Origin: Andrena cerasifolii
Taxonomy: Eukaryota; Arthropoda; Insecta; Hymenoptera; Andrenidae
DNA: 64,000 bases
NCBI RefSeq assembly: GCF_050908995.1
Contig: NC_135118.1
Span: forward strand, 14,765,501-14,829,500
Direction: 5' to 3'
A model generated the notes under the pieces. The model worked only from the letters and a program-made list of their open reading frames with translations. It did not search any database and had not been told where the DNA came from. A program made the position numbers and the translations under genes. Below are positions 46,243 through 57,584 of the stretch, piece after piece (within the stretch, counting starts at the first letter, position 1; each line of letters starts with the position of its first letter).

Positions 46243-47228
46243 GGGGAGACCGGGGATAAAAGTTCCGGAGGTAAGTTGTCCCGACGGCTCTATCTTCAAA
46301 ATAAAAAGAGCGTTGTACTTTAAATTATTTTTTCCGTGTGAGTTCTTCACGCCACTCTGTCGCCCAATTTAATAGCGTCCGCGACAGCGAATCGCGTGGT
46401 TGTAAGCGAGGACCTATAAGTCGCGTACCAGATAAGTAAAATTTTTTCTATCATTATTTCTTGGTCTATTTCAATTATTTAACGTCGATATTGTAGATTG
46501 ATTCGTTCTTATGGATCAAATGACTAGTTGTTACCGAGACTTGGGGCACGTTGTTACCGTAAAAACTTGCCCCGCCGCAAATGTATAAATTGTTTCTGCT
46601 GTGCTTTAAGATGCGGACATATGAATGAAAGGCGGAAAGGACACGACATCAATCGAAGTTATGCGTAAAGATAAATGAAAACTGTCGGTGGAGAATTCAA
46701 TATCTGCCACATGATTCTATCGAGATTTATTAAAATATACTACAATGTGGACAAGAGGCCACAGTAGGCTACAAGTACGAATCTCAATAAGTAGGTACCT
46801 ACGTACAGTTGAATGTAAGACTGATTAGTAGATTATAGCTTTTATACCAAAGATAATTTTTATGGTTATTATATCGTTTTGGTTTTCTTTTAAAGATAAT
46901 ACATTCTTGTTGGTCCGAACCTTCGTAAATAAATATTATTAATAAAAATCTGTTTTATTTCATTAGAAAATTAAATGTTTCATTGAAAGGCAACTTTTAT
47001 ATCTTAGTAACAACTTACCCCAAATAGGGGTAAGAAGTTCCGCTGCGATCAGCCGCAAATAAATTACTTTCTATGAAAAGCCTATTACAATATATTAAAT
47101 ACAAGCTTAAAATCAGAAAGTGTAATAAATTTAACAAGAAATTAGTGAATAGTGAAGAGAATAACGACATTATTTTCCACGCATTTTTTATGTTTTATCA
47201 AAATCGGAACTTTCATCCCCGGTCTCCC
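46243..47228. mobile_element. GGGGAGACC-ended TA-flanked element, 986 bp
   Basis: Left GGGGAGACCGGGGATAAAAG (then TTCC) and inverted right GGGAGACCGGGGATGAAAGT (then TCC) are flanked by TA (46241-46242 and 47229-47230). Internal words echo the ends: AAGTTGTCCC, TTGGGGCACGTTGTTACC, AACTTGCCCCGCCGC, AACTTACCCCAAATAGGGGT. The repeated internal motifs could be transposase-binding sites. No transposase frame; related single ends at 15377 and 20250. Confidence 0.78.
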
Positions 47229-47623
47229 TACTTGGAATATTTATTGCACCACTTCATTGCATTGTGATGGATCCAACTTATTTTTACAAGATAGTGAGCT
47301 ACATTTTTGCAACAAATATTTTCCTGGCACTGATAATAATAATTAATAGAGGTATAAGCGATAAAGTGTTTAATATCCGAGTGATGCAATAAATATTTCC
47401 ACTACTGTAGTCTGTTTTAAAAATTCTGCAATGGAGATATGCAATTTCCTTGTGGTATAAAGAAACGAAAAGTCTTTGACTGTTTTGGAATCTGATGCTT
47501 GGGTTTTCAGACACAGAGGATTAAAAATTGGTGGTTCTCAACTTCGGGCGCGCGAAGTTTGAATTACAGCTGAGTGCGCAGTGTATCTGCGCACGAACTT
47601 AAGCAGGGAAAATCCATGTAAAT
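47229..47623. other. unique sequence, no gene recognised
   Basis: AT-rich with short overlapping frames; no repeat or gene identified between the two flanking elements. Confidence 0.5.
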
Positions 47624-47797
47624 CAGGGGTGCACAGGGAGCCGATTTTAGCGCCTAGCTGCGCGCAACCCGCCTGCCCCGTTGCTAAGGTTAGAATCGGT
47701 GAGGCGAACTGCAGCAGTGTACGCGCACTAACCTTAGCAACGGGACAGGCGGGTTGCCCGCATCTAGGCGCTAGAAACGGCTCCCTGAGCACCCCTG
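47624..47797. mobile_element. GC-rich hAT-type hairpin MITE, 174 bp
   Basis: CAGGGGTGCACAGGGAGCCG and inverted CAGGGGTGCTCAGGGAGCCG form ends of an almost complete hairpin (arms about 75 bases, including GCAACCCGCCTG and CGTTGCTAAGGTTAG). The flanking octamers ATGTAAAT (47616-47623) and ATGTGAAT (47798-47805) are an 8-bp target duplication with one mismatch. CAGGGGTG is a typical hAT start. No coding capacity. Confidence 0.85.
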
Positions 47798-47805
47798 ATG
47801 TGAAT

Positions 47806-49125
47806 GTATGTTAACAGTGTTTTGAAATATGAAGAAATTAACAATAGGACCAGTTAATAACTTAGTAGATTGAATGGCCTTAAATTTATTTTCTTAGCGG
47901 ATTAGTAATTGCTGGAGTGAATATCGAGTTGTATTCCCCCTGGGAATAATCTATCTATCATTACCACTAGAAAATGAAATAGTCTCTTCGTGGTTGCGAC
48001 TAATTATTGTTGAACATTCTGAACATAATAGAGTATTGTGAAGCAGTAAGCTTCAGTCGAGGAAATGGAAAGTAGAAACCGGTGTAATTACTCTGGTTGT
48101 CCTCTAACAACCTTTGAAGCGGAGAAAGAATTTTTATATCCCTCGCGGAGATACTTGCAATTAGTTTGCCTTGGAATAGAAATACAATTCGCCATATTCA
48201 GTTTAAATGTTTAAGTCATGGCCAGGAAGCTATGCTATGGCTCAAGGTGGATTTCATTAGCAACAGAAATCTTCGCTTTGTCCTTGACCATGAATAATTC
48301 AATTGAAAATTTTGTGCACTGAAGTTTGTTAATTAAATGGAAAGCGAAACCATAAAGTCATTAAGAGAGATTAATGAAACCTTCGGTTTAGAATATTACT
48401 ATTAGTGGCCACTCAGAACTTTCTCCATTATTCAAAAGAAATAAGTCAATTTAAATGTCTGTAAAATTGAATATTAAATCATTTTGGAACAATTAAAGAA
48501 GCGAATAGCTTTTGCAGTTCTTACACACTGATGAGCCACAGGATTTCAATTACAAAGGTAGAAATTTCAGGCTCAATTAGAAGTTGTGACTGACTGATGT
48601 ACGCAAATAAAAATGCGATATCGAAGACGCGACTTAGAATGCACCACCGCGATAATTATCGATGTCACGGAACTTTCCCCGCCTGAAGTATTTACGATCG
48701 CCCTTCCCCCATGCAAGGACACCATAATGTATCTTCGATCTTGAACTTGACTACGAGGAAGTCACGTCGCGCATTCCGCGTAGACACGTTAAGAATTATG
48801 TTTAGCTTACAAGTAATAGAGAACAGAAACGATAACAATCGACAGTTCTTTCGATTCCAGGACAGTGAAATATTTATCACGTTCCCTAAACAATAGCGAA
48901 AACTTAACAAACATTAAAAGCATTAAAATTTTAGTTCATATGTAATCCTTTATTTCTGATCATTGCAAACTGTTTAAAAACAATACACCCGCTCAATAAT
49001 AAATAAGAATAATAATACATCACTACCTTCACTTTTCACAAACAAATGAACCTAGCATAAAAGTGAGCGTCACAGGAAAGTTTAAAACTCATATTTTTAT
49101 ATACCTGCATGACTAACTTAATACT
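47806..49125. other. unique sequence, no gene recognised
   Basis: AT-rich, short frames. Includes one member of a diverged duplicate pair (48715-48805). Confidence 0.45.
48715..48805 (+). repeat. diverged duplicate pair, member 1
   Basis: GACACCATAATGTATCTTCG then ATCTTGA, GAGGAAGTCACGTCGCGCAT, TCCGCGTAGACACG aligns with 49660-49748 (about 70% by eye). Reading frames are not kept between the two (a stop interrupts the second in the aligned frame), arguing against a coding duplication. Confidence 0.55.
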
Positions 49126-49410
49126 ACAACCCCTGGCAATAAGTTTGGAACCAAACGCAAAAATACGAAATTAACGAGAAACACCAATATTTCTTATGTA
49201 TAATATGCAACGGTATACATATGAAACGCGTGGTAATGTTAAATTGGTCTATTTTAAAGTAAAAGCACCAAAAATAATTAAGAATTTTGTTTATTATATA
49301 ATACAAAATATGGAAGAAACCAAATGTGTCTGGGAAATAATTATGGAACGGACCGATGTTCTGGAAAAAAAAGTATGGAACAATATAAATTTGCAAAGAG
49401 ATTAACAATA
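49126..49410 (+). mobile_element. possible Tc1/mariner-like relic
   Basis: CCCTGGCAATAAGTTTGGAA opens a stretch that contains AATTATGGAACGGACC and TATGGAACAATATAAA further on. CCTGGCAA.AA.TT.TGGA-type starts are known from insect Tc1/mariner elements. A 69-codon frame (49196-49405) lies inside, but its product is not recognised. No inverted end is seen, so this is weak. Confidence 0.25.
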
Positions 49411-50342
49411 ATTTTTTCAGTATTTCTATTACCTAGTATTTTCTGACAATGCAATGTAAAATGCCAGAAACGTGCAATCCCTCAGCCGTTTGGCTGAGAG
49501 TGCAGGGACGATTATAATACAATGAAAGCATCGCGAGGTTTTCTCAGTGTTCGGGAGATGCGAGCAGCGAAAATAATGTTTGCGAACAGCGGGGTGAGCA
49601 ATTGTTACTGTAAACGCGATACGGTTTCCGCGTTGAATGGTATTCGCGATCGCGAACGGAACACCATAGCTCATCCTCGATCTCGATCCGGCCATGAAGA
49701 GGCCACGGCGCGCATTCCGCGCGGACGTATTACGAGTTGTGGCCTCGCGATACCATCTCCAGGTACGAGAGGTGCGAACACGACTTCACCGAAGAAGCGG
49801 AAAGCATCTCGTTTAATCTTTTTCGACCAATCTCACGCGAGACCTCGATTTCCAGCTGTTTCCTACGTATGCACCTTCCTTCTTCCTTCCCTCACCCTTC
49901 ACTTTCGCCGCCTCTGATCACCCATTACCGAGGCGTACACTTCTACTCGAACCATTAATCATTACTTCTGAACGCAGGTATCAGGTTATTCCAAAAGCCT
50001 TTGCGTACTTTTCTTTGAACTTTAACGCGAAGAACAACATACAACGGAATAAGCTTGATCATTAATGTAACTCCCCTCTTCTTCAATTACTTTTCGCAAC
50101 AGCTTTACTAATCGCTCGGTGCGTCGATCAAAATTCAATAGGTTTTGAGTTCAAAAAAATTGATTGCCTGCAGTTTCTATTAGTTCTATATTAATACTTT
50201 GAATATTACAAATGAAAGAAATAAAAGTTTATTAATATTCTCAGTAGCCTGTGTAGCATCTTTGGATTTGATGATTCCATGAAACATACATTGTTGGTAC
50301 TAAAATGGGTCAGTGGTTGAACGTTGATACTGAACGTTGATA
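49411..50342. other. unique sequence, no gene recognised
   Basis: A GC-richer block at 49520-49960 includes a 131-codon plus frame (49522-49917) lacking any domain and the second member of the diverged duplicate pair at 49660-49748. Confidence 0.45.
49660..49748 (+). repeat. diverged duplicate pair, member 2
   Basis: GAACACCATAGCTCATCCTC then GATCTCGATC, GAAGAGGCCACGGCGCGCAT, TCCGCGCGGACGTATTACGA aligns with 48715-48805. The two lie 945 bases apart in direct orientation. Confidence 0.55.
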
Positions 50343-50730
50343 CCGTCGAGGACCCAGTTCCCGATCACTTAAAAGTAACTACCGCAGGTTTTGAAACGTG
50401 TAAAGGGAAAACTTAACCAAATTTAAGAGATTTTCTGTTATTTCAGTAAATCTATGTGTTATCTTTAATTTGGTATTAAAAAGGTGCACATATAATAATA
50501 GTTATTTTATAATTTAACTATGGTAAGTGAAAAATGCAAAGGGAGCAGTTTCTGATCACCTTCATACGTTTTACTGTGAGCTATCAAATTTTGCGTATAA
50601 ATTTCAAAATACTTCATAATTATTTAGTAATTTGTTAGAATAAATTTGCATCATATTAAGCTTATTATTTGGTTTATTTTCCTAAACAGATCAGGAATTG
50701 GGTTCTGATCAGGAACTGGGTCCTTGACGG
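50343..50730. mobile_element. inverted-repeat element, about 388 bp
   Basis: CCGTCGAGGACCCAGTTCCC (then GATCA) on the left and inverted CCGTCAAGGACCCAGTTCCT (then GATCA) on the right. TA precedes the left end; CA follows the right, so a TA duplication is possible but imperfect. GATCAGGAATTGGGTTCTGA near 50692 is an internal echo of the end. No open frame. Confidence 0.65.
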
Positions 50731-52576
50731 CACTTAATGCCCGAGAAAGAAGACAAACGTTGAAATGGCTTAAGGGGTTATGCCTAGTCAGGCGGTCGAA
50801 AAGAGGCGAATATTTGTGAATTTTTTTTGAAGAAGCGGAAGCGTATATTTTTACAGAACTTTTTCCGCTTAAAAGAGCAACATTTAAAGAACATTTGGTA
50901 ATTTTTTCATAGAAAAATATTTACGTTTATAATAAAATAACAAGCGACATCCAAGAAGCATTTTTAAAAATTTGGTTTTGCGATGAGCATTGCCATTCGG
51001 AACTAGATTATCTAAAATCAAAAAACAAAAAAGATTTCGTTAGTATATTAATGTATCCTCAGGTTGACGGAGAAAATTTTTCGAAATATTAAGTTAAAAC
51101 AACATGGCAGCTATTTAAAGTTGAAATCCTGATTTTTTCGCGTAATTATTGCAGGAAAAAATCTATTAAATCTATTATATTAAATCTATAATACAATATT
51201 CATCAAGTGATAAGAAGAGGAATGAATGAGTTTTGATCTTGAAACGCTGAATGAACCACAAAGTGAGGGATTATAATTTGGGTCTGCTTGGCGTTTCTAT
51301 AATAACTTTTGTTGCTGCGGCTACTTTCTACTTGTTCCTGGATCTGTGCTTTTAAAGAATTTGCAACATGCAGCACAGATCTATCATTACTACCCAGCAC
51401 GTGGATTGATGTAGCGCGCGGACATGCTCATGAATCCTCCTCGAAAGTTACCACGATTTCTTCGATTTCGATTAAAGCTAGAAAGTACAAAAATATGCAG
51501 AGTTGCATAGATACCTTGGATTAAGATTTACGCCTGTAACGTAGCTTTCACGAGTAAATACTAGTCATTTCCCTGTTTTTAATTTCGATTCCCTTCGAAT
51601 TAGTAACAGTTTTGACCGAGAGTTTCCTCTGTCTTCGTGAGAAGAAAGTTGACATCATTAATGGATGCTTCTTTGACTTAAGAGACCATCGTTATTGATC
51701 ACCTTCCAAAATTTTGAATATCAATGGTTCTTCTGCGATGAAAGAGCAAAGTGTTTCCATAGAAATATGAATGTCATATTCTATATTAGTTTGTAAGTAA
51801 AATTTGAGGAGAGAAATTATATTTCTCAATTTTTATTAATGTTATCATACCTGAGGTTGATTTAAAAACGACCCTTCTAATGAATCGAGAGAAATTCCCA
51901 CGATTTCATTGATTAATAAGATGCAATAAACATATCAGCATTCACTACTTAAATTCTGAAATTCAATTGGGACAAACATTCCATTATCTAATGTTCGTAA
52001 TTAATTTGCAAACTCACTCAGGCAAAGGAAATCGTAAGAAAATTTATTCAGATGGTTGCCTCAGACGTAGAGCATAATATTATTAATTGCTCGTTGCATT
52101 ATGTAATTTTAATTGCGTAACTTTTTTAGGTCTAAAAATACTTCAATTAATAGTAGACCCAGATCAATTATCATTGAAATTTAATCACCGCGATTGTGTG
52201 CAATCCGAGGCAACATCTGTTCCGTCTTCCGCTTGGGATCGTAATTAATGTTGGGAGAGATTCGCGTTGTTTCTCTAAACTTCGAGCAACGTGCCCCGGG
52301 AAATGATTCTAATATTAATTAGTATACAGCGCTGCGAACAATTTCACTTCTATCTACATGGACTGAAACGAACCAGTCTGGATTCATTAACACCCCACTT
52401 CACTCCAACATATCATCAAACTAGACCTCTGAAACTCTCCCACCCCTAGCCCTAGTAAACAATATTATTACAAGTTCAAATGAAAAGCTGAATCTTTCTC
52501 AAGAAGAATATCAACACTCCCTGAGCATCACACATCACTCAATAATAAAGAAATTCTAATAATAAAACCACCCCAT
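50731..52576. other. mostly unique AT-rich sequence, no gene recognised
   Basis: TTAAGGGGTTATGCCTAGTC at about 50771 looks like a lone piggyBac-type left end; no right end follows. No gene or RNA recognised. Confidence 0.45.
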
Positions 52577-52702
52577 ACACCACAACCCTTCATCATCTTC
52601 ATAAAATCATTCAATAGATTGCAAAACATATTCAAATTAAACCGCAACCCTTCATCACCTTTATAAAATCATTCAACCGATTGCAAAACATATTCAATAC
52701 TT
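52577..52702 (+). repeat. direct tandem duplication of about 64 bp
   Basis: CAACCCTTCATCATCTTCAT, AAAATCATTCAATAGATTGC, AAAACATATTCAAAT is followed by the same order with a few changes (CACCTTTAT, CAACCGATTGC). Two copies. Confidence 0.8.
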
Positions 52703-52710
52703 ATTCAAAT

Positions 52711-53676
52711 GGGAGAAAGGTGGGATAGTTGATCACAGTTTTGCTTCTTTATTAAAGTAATAATAATGGTTTTCTTTGTTTGTATTTAATTATTCAAGTT
52801 GTGATTCTAAGTGTATTCTCAATATACTTGTACGAATTTGAGAGCTGAAAACTAATTTTAATAACTGCATTTAAACTGAAAGGGAGATTTGATCAGTGAA
52901 ATTTAAGAGTAAATAACACATTAACTTTCTAAAAAATATTTATTCTCTTAGTCAGTAACATGAAATAAAGGGAATAACATAAAAAGAAAGTAAACTATAA
53001 CTAACTTGAAAGAATTACTGAAAAAATAAAACCGAAAAATTAAACTCTATGACATAAAACAAGATTACTGCATTGTTAAAAGACATTTCATTTAGATATC
53101 ATCTGATTAAGATGATGATGATGAAGAAAAGATCAGTTTTTTCTCACTTTCTTTGCCGTATATTTGGGTTTCATTAGCCGTTCTATATGGTTCTTTTTAG
53201 GGCATTTTCAGCTGTTCAAGTATCCCACCTCACACAGTGATCAAGTATCCCTCAATGCACTCGATTTGAAAAAGATGAAAAATTAAACTCACCTTAAATA
53301 TTTAGATCAATCAATAAATAGCATTAATAGACCCGAAATTACTGTTTTCACTGAAGGGGTCCTTCCGGTCTAGAGCCCAAAAAAATAGATGATTTTTGGG
53401 AATTAATTAAAGGAAAACTACTATATATAATTTAATGTCAAGATCGTCTCTTTCCATAAGAGTACGTGTAAAATCAGTGAAAATTGAAATCGTTGTAACT
53501 CAGCAACCGTTTAATGGATCCGTTTAAATTTTATGCAGCACACCAGGAGGATCATAAAGAACGATCTCACAAATTTTCATCAACTTGGTAGTATTTGGAA
53601 ATAGGTACCATACATCCTTAATTAAAAAACTGATGAGATCATGTATCCCCGCTGATCTACTATCCCACCTTTCCCC
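52711..53676. mobile_element. GGGGAAAGGTGGGATAG-ended element, about 966 bp
   Basis: Left GGGAGAAAGGTGGGATAGTT (then GATCA) and inverted right GGGGAAAGGTGGGATAGTAG (then ATCAG); TA follows the right end at 53677-53678 but the left flank is AT. Internal echoes AAGTATCCCACCTCACAC and TGATCAAGTATCCC at about 53218-53250 repeat the end motif. It contains a fragment of family A at 53353-53434. No transposase frame. Confidence 0.7.
53353..53434 (+). mobile_element. family A MITE fragment nested in another element
   Basis: TGAAGGGGTCCTTCCGGTCT, AGAGCCCAAAAAAATAGATG, GGAATTAATTAAAGGAAAAC, TACTATATATAATTTAAT match the first about 80 bases of 42163 and 30931, then homology ends at GTCAAGATCG. The leading TTAA has become TGAA. 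Confidence 0.78.
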
Positions 53677-53678
53677 TA

Positions 53679-54494
53679 CAAAGATTCAACAGCAACAGAC
53701 GAACCGCCCCTGAAAATCTCTTCAGCCCCAGAACTAAATACAAGAAACTTCTCGGTGGATAAAAAAGAAAGCCACCGGAGGCGATCTAAACGAAAAACAG
53801 CCGTCATTACGGCTGAAAAGTTAACACGCACGCAATCGTTAATTTTCATCGGAATAACAACTTCTCTGACGGAGAGAAGAAGAAAAAAAGGCGGATTCAT
53901 TCTCCTTCCCGTGGCTTCCTTTCACCCTCGATTCCACCGTCGCACCTTGGATACCTCTTCTGACCGATCACGTGAGAAACGATCGGGGACCGACGCGATC
54001 GGACTTTCATTTCCATGGAAGGCGGCCGTTTATTCGCGGTGAACGATTAATCCATTTCTCCTTCGCCGCGAAGCATTTCATCCCGTTCATTTTCCTCAGC
54101 ATCATCCTTCCACCGGCAGGCGTTTCCTTTCACTTCTGGCCGACGGTTACCGGCACGACAGGTTAATTCCGCAGGTCCCTCTCTATTTTCTTAACCGGAG
54201 ACCGTCCGTGATTTCCTTTTTCTCGTTGGCGAACGGTCGCACCGTCTGCTGTCCAGCTGATTTCACGTGCAGAGTAGGAACGTTGTCTTCTCTCCCCTTC
54301 CTCGTGCTTCCGCGACGGCGATGGCTCGCTTTCTGGCTAAGAGAATTGTCTCTCAATGAGCACGACGCCGAACGGGTTCCAGCGTGGGTTTCTTTATATC
54401 GTTACGTTTAATCGGAGGCGTGTTCGTTGCTGGGGATGCGTTTAAAAAAAGGAATCGACAGAAATGGACAAAATTTTTGTTTAAATAAGCTGTC
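53679..54494. other. GC-richer unique sequence, no gene recognised
   Basis: Frames at 53755-54042, 53972-54166 and 54208-54411 overlap with minus frames and show no domain. Confidence 0.45.
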
Positions 54495-54782
54495 GGATAA
54501 CGAATGAGAGTTAAAAAAAATTATTCGGCATGTGTCGAATAAAGTTGCCCCCGGGTTAATTAATAATAAATTCTGCAACTTCGACTTGACGCGGCGGCTC
54601 GAACGCGTCAGAAAATTATTTGACGTGGAAGAAAGTGGAAGTTGAAGTTGAAACATTTATTCGACGCTGAAGTTGAAACGCTTGTCGAATAAAAGAATTA
54701 ACTTTACTCGTCAAACAGTGGAAAGTTAAAGTAACTTTTATTCGATCCCCTATTTAAATAATTTATTTAGTTAATGCCCAAG
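54495..54782. mobile_element. foldback element, second copy of 19565-20062 family
   Basis: Contains CGAACGCGTCAGAAAATTAT then TTGACG, GAAGTTGAAGTTGAAACA, TTCGACGCTGAAGTTGAAAC, GAATAAAAGAATTAACTTTA and the end TATTCGATCCCCTATTT, ATTTATTTAGTTAATG. The hexanucleotide is only about two units here. The left arm is diverged. Confidence 0.6.
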
Positions 54783-55855
54783 GCTGGGAGGCGACTGGAA
54801 TTTTTATTGGATACCTTGTTTTTGTAGGGGAGTGACAGATGAACAGTGGATCCTCGTGGAGCCATCTAATTATACGGAAATGTTTTTAACCTGAACACAT
54901 CCTTTAATCCTGTTTTTATAAGATCGCGAAGAGCTTAATCTGCTAAAATATCGCTGCTTAGCATTGGTAGTTTCAAAACCCGAGAAATGTCAATGTAAAC
55001 AAATTATGCAATCAGTATTCGACTATTAGTCCAATGCGTGGCATTGGTATTGGCATAACTCAAGAAATGTTAATTTTTCAGGAAGAGCAGTTTAAAATTT
55101 GCGTCTGACGATTAGTTGAATACTGATCATGCAGTGTGTTTAAATTGCCATTTTTTTATTACGGCACTATCAAGGCCAAGCAGCGATATGTATGGATTTA
55201 TACTTGGAGATCCTGTCTGCTATATTTGTTAAGCCCTGAACTCAGTTTATTTTACTACAACTCCGTTCCATCTGAAATTCGCTCTCTAACCGCCCCCTCA
55301 TCTTTCAAGCATGCAGTGACATTATTTTTTTGCTAATCTAAAAACTTCTCACATATGACGTTAGTTCTCACACTTGATTACGTTATTGGGCTATCTACAT
55401 TTATTTTCTGTATACACTGTTAGTGTTAGCTTTAAGTAGTTTCAAGTGGTAACAGCAGCAGACAACTGTACCTCGCCTTTTACACTCCTCTACTGTTATA
55501 TTACGTGCTACCTATATGTTATATGTTCTAACTATTATTTTTCTTTTCTGCATTCTCTATTATCGTTTTCTTATGTTTTCGTTGTAATGTGCACTGTGCA
55601 ATACAGAATTATTATTACTATTATTTCGGTGGAACTATGAAGAGTGATAAGCAAATTAGACTATTACAGTGCCTAAGTAATTTTAGCTTCCTCTCCCCCT
55701 ACCTTCATTTCGCCCTCGAATTAAAAAAACCTTTTTTGGTGCATAAAAGTGGCCTTTCTTATAAATATCACTGGTCACCAGTGATCCAGGTGGCGGAAGG
55801 ATAAAGAAAAATATGGCACAGGCCACGTTAATTATTTCACCCGAAGTCCAGGGTA
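54783..55855. other. unique AT-rich sequence, no gene recognised
   Basis: Short frames only; no repeat recognised. Confidence 0.5.
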
Positions 55856-56150
55856 AAGGGCCCAAAGAGTGACCCAATTTTTTGGCCTCTATTTTTAGCC
55901 TCTTTTTGGTCTCACGATTTTGGAACTGACATAGAAGTTCGTACATCGAAGCGTATGGGTTGACGCGTTAACGAATTTCCACTACTTTGCCCTGCCATAT
56001 CTCAGAAACAAATTATCACCTCAACTCGAAAATTTCTTGTGATTGATGTCTCATCATAAGGTATCATTTGGCACAAAATTCCATTCCAAAATCGTAGGAC
56101 CAAAAAGAGGCTAAAAAGCGCCTCATTTTTGGGTCGCTCTTTGGGCCCCT
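55856..56150. mobile_element. TA-flanked MITE, 295 bp
   Basis: AAGGGCCCAAAGAGTGACCC and inverted AGGGGCCCAAAGAGCGACCC continue as inverted arms of about 70 bases (TTTTTAGCCTCTTTTTGGTC, ACGATTTTGGAA). TA borders both ends (55854-55855, 56151-56152). No open frame. Confidence 0.8.
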
Positions 56151-56152
56151 TA

Positions 56153-57230
56153 CCGTACCAGTCTCCCGACCAACCGCATTGTTACAGCCGAGTCGCCCAG
56201 TATTTTCATCCCCTCGCACAAACGAGTTCGATATCATACAACGATCTCGACCTGCAAAAAAACCCGCGAGCACCATGGAGCAGAATTATCCAGCAGTAAA
56301 GTTCACGATCCAAGTATCGATCCCGGCATCTCCCGATCCCCGATCATCCGTTCCCCCGTCGGTGCTCTGTATTTTGCCGCGATCCAGCCGATCTTCATCT
56401 CCGCGGAGGCAACGATAGTCCATCTATTCCGTTTCCCGTGCACCCGATTACGATCGACTGGACCGGCTGAAATTTAATGTAAAGTTATGCAATCGGCGGA
56501 GGTCGGTTCCCACGGCGAAGGAAACGCTTTCCAAACTGGTTCGACGGCATTGGTATTCATCTCGGACGCGGAGGAAGTGGAAATCGCGTTACGCGGCACG
56601 CGAATTCGCATCCATGGGAAGCGGCTCGAAGCGTCCGCGATATTCGATGCCCGCTCCGAAGATACCAGCAGCACTTTCGACTGCGCCGTGAAACTTATAT
56701 CCAACGGAAATTTCTTGCTCGGGCTCTTTCCGCCGTGGTTACGTTGCGTTAACGGGGCGAACGGCTCTGTGATCGACAGTCGCAACGGCGCGGATTATAA
56801 TTGAAGAGAAAATCCGCCGCCATTGTGCTGCCTCGAAACATTTTCCTTACGCGCTGCGTTTGTTCTTGGCGCCTTTCAGTGGAGCCAATTGTTTCAGCTG
56901 GAAACGAAAGCGAAGCTAACAGTGCGTCGCGCTAATTGGCGGGTCGAAACACCTCAGGTGGAACGTCTCGCGTGCAAATGAACCGTGAGGGGTCCAAGAT
57001 GGTCCAAACGGCGCAGAAATTGGATCGGCAATGCGCAAAACTAAGTTTTCCCGAGGGATTCTGTTTCTGCTGACTTTTCTTTGGCTGTTGATATCTGATG
57101 CAAGCTGTGCCGCAGGTCATGAGATGTTCGTGGTTTTGAAAGATTTCGAGGAAATGCTTGTTACAGCTTTGCCTGTGTTTTGATAGGAGACATTTGTAAT
57201 AAGGTTTATACAGAAATCGACTTTTGGAAA
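56153..57230. other. GC-richer unique sequence, no gene recognised
   Basis: Plus frame 56487-56804 (105 codons) and minus frame 56474-56785 (103 codons) cover the same GC-rich interval. Neither translation is recognised. Possibly a conserved non-coding block, but this cannot be judged from one sequence. Confidence 0.4.
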
Positions 57231-57436
57231 AACCGGTTTTCGAATTCCACTATTCTCAAGAAACCGGTTAAACCGGTTTTCGAATTCCTCTATTCCCCCC
57301 AAAAAACCGGTTATACCGGTTGTCGAATGCCACTATTCCCAAAAAACCGGTTAAACCGGTTTTCAAATTCAACTATTCCCAAACAACCGGTTAAACCGGT
57401 TTTCGAATTTTACAAATTTATAAATACAATCCGGTT
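57231..57436. repeat. tandem array of paired AACCGGTT octamers
   Basis: Exact AACCGGTT occurs at 57231, 57262, 57271, 57305, 57345, 57354, 57385 and 57394, with variants TACCGGTT at 57314 and ATCCGGTT at 57429. From 57262 the sites come in pairs spaced 9 bases start to start (one A or T between), and pairs recur every 40-43 bases with TTCGAATTCC.CTATTCCC-like spacer. AACCGGTT is the Grainyhead/CP2 family consensus; whether these sites are used is unknown. Confidence 0.92.
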
Positions 57437-57584
57437 TTTAAACCCAGCTTTTTAAAACCGACAAACTCTAATTTGTAATAACTACATTTATTGGAATTTT
57501 TAGAAAGGTTTCTAAATGTCTCGGTTTTTTATTATTTCTGATGAAATGGCATTGGTTTTGTGAGAAGCCTTGCAATTATAATTA

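Noticed and set aside
56474..56804. Overlapping plus and minus frames of about 105 codons as a conserved exon
   Set aside because: Neither is recognisable, and equal length on both strands points to absence of stops by composition; kept only as a possible conserved block.
57231..57436. Considered as a CRISPR array because of palindromic repeats with spacers
   Set aside because: The spacers are themselves repeated and similar, and the genome is eukaryotic.
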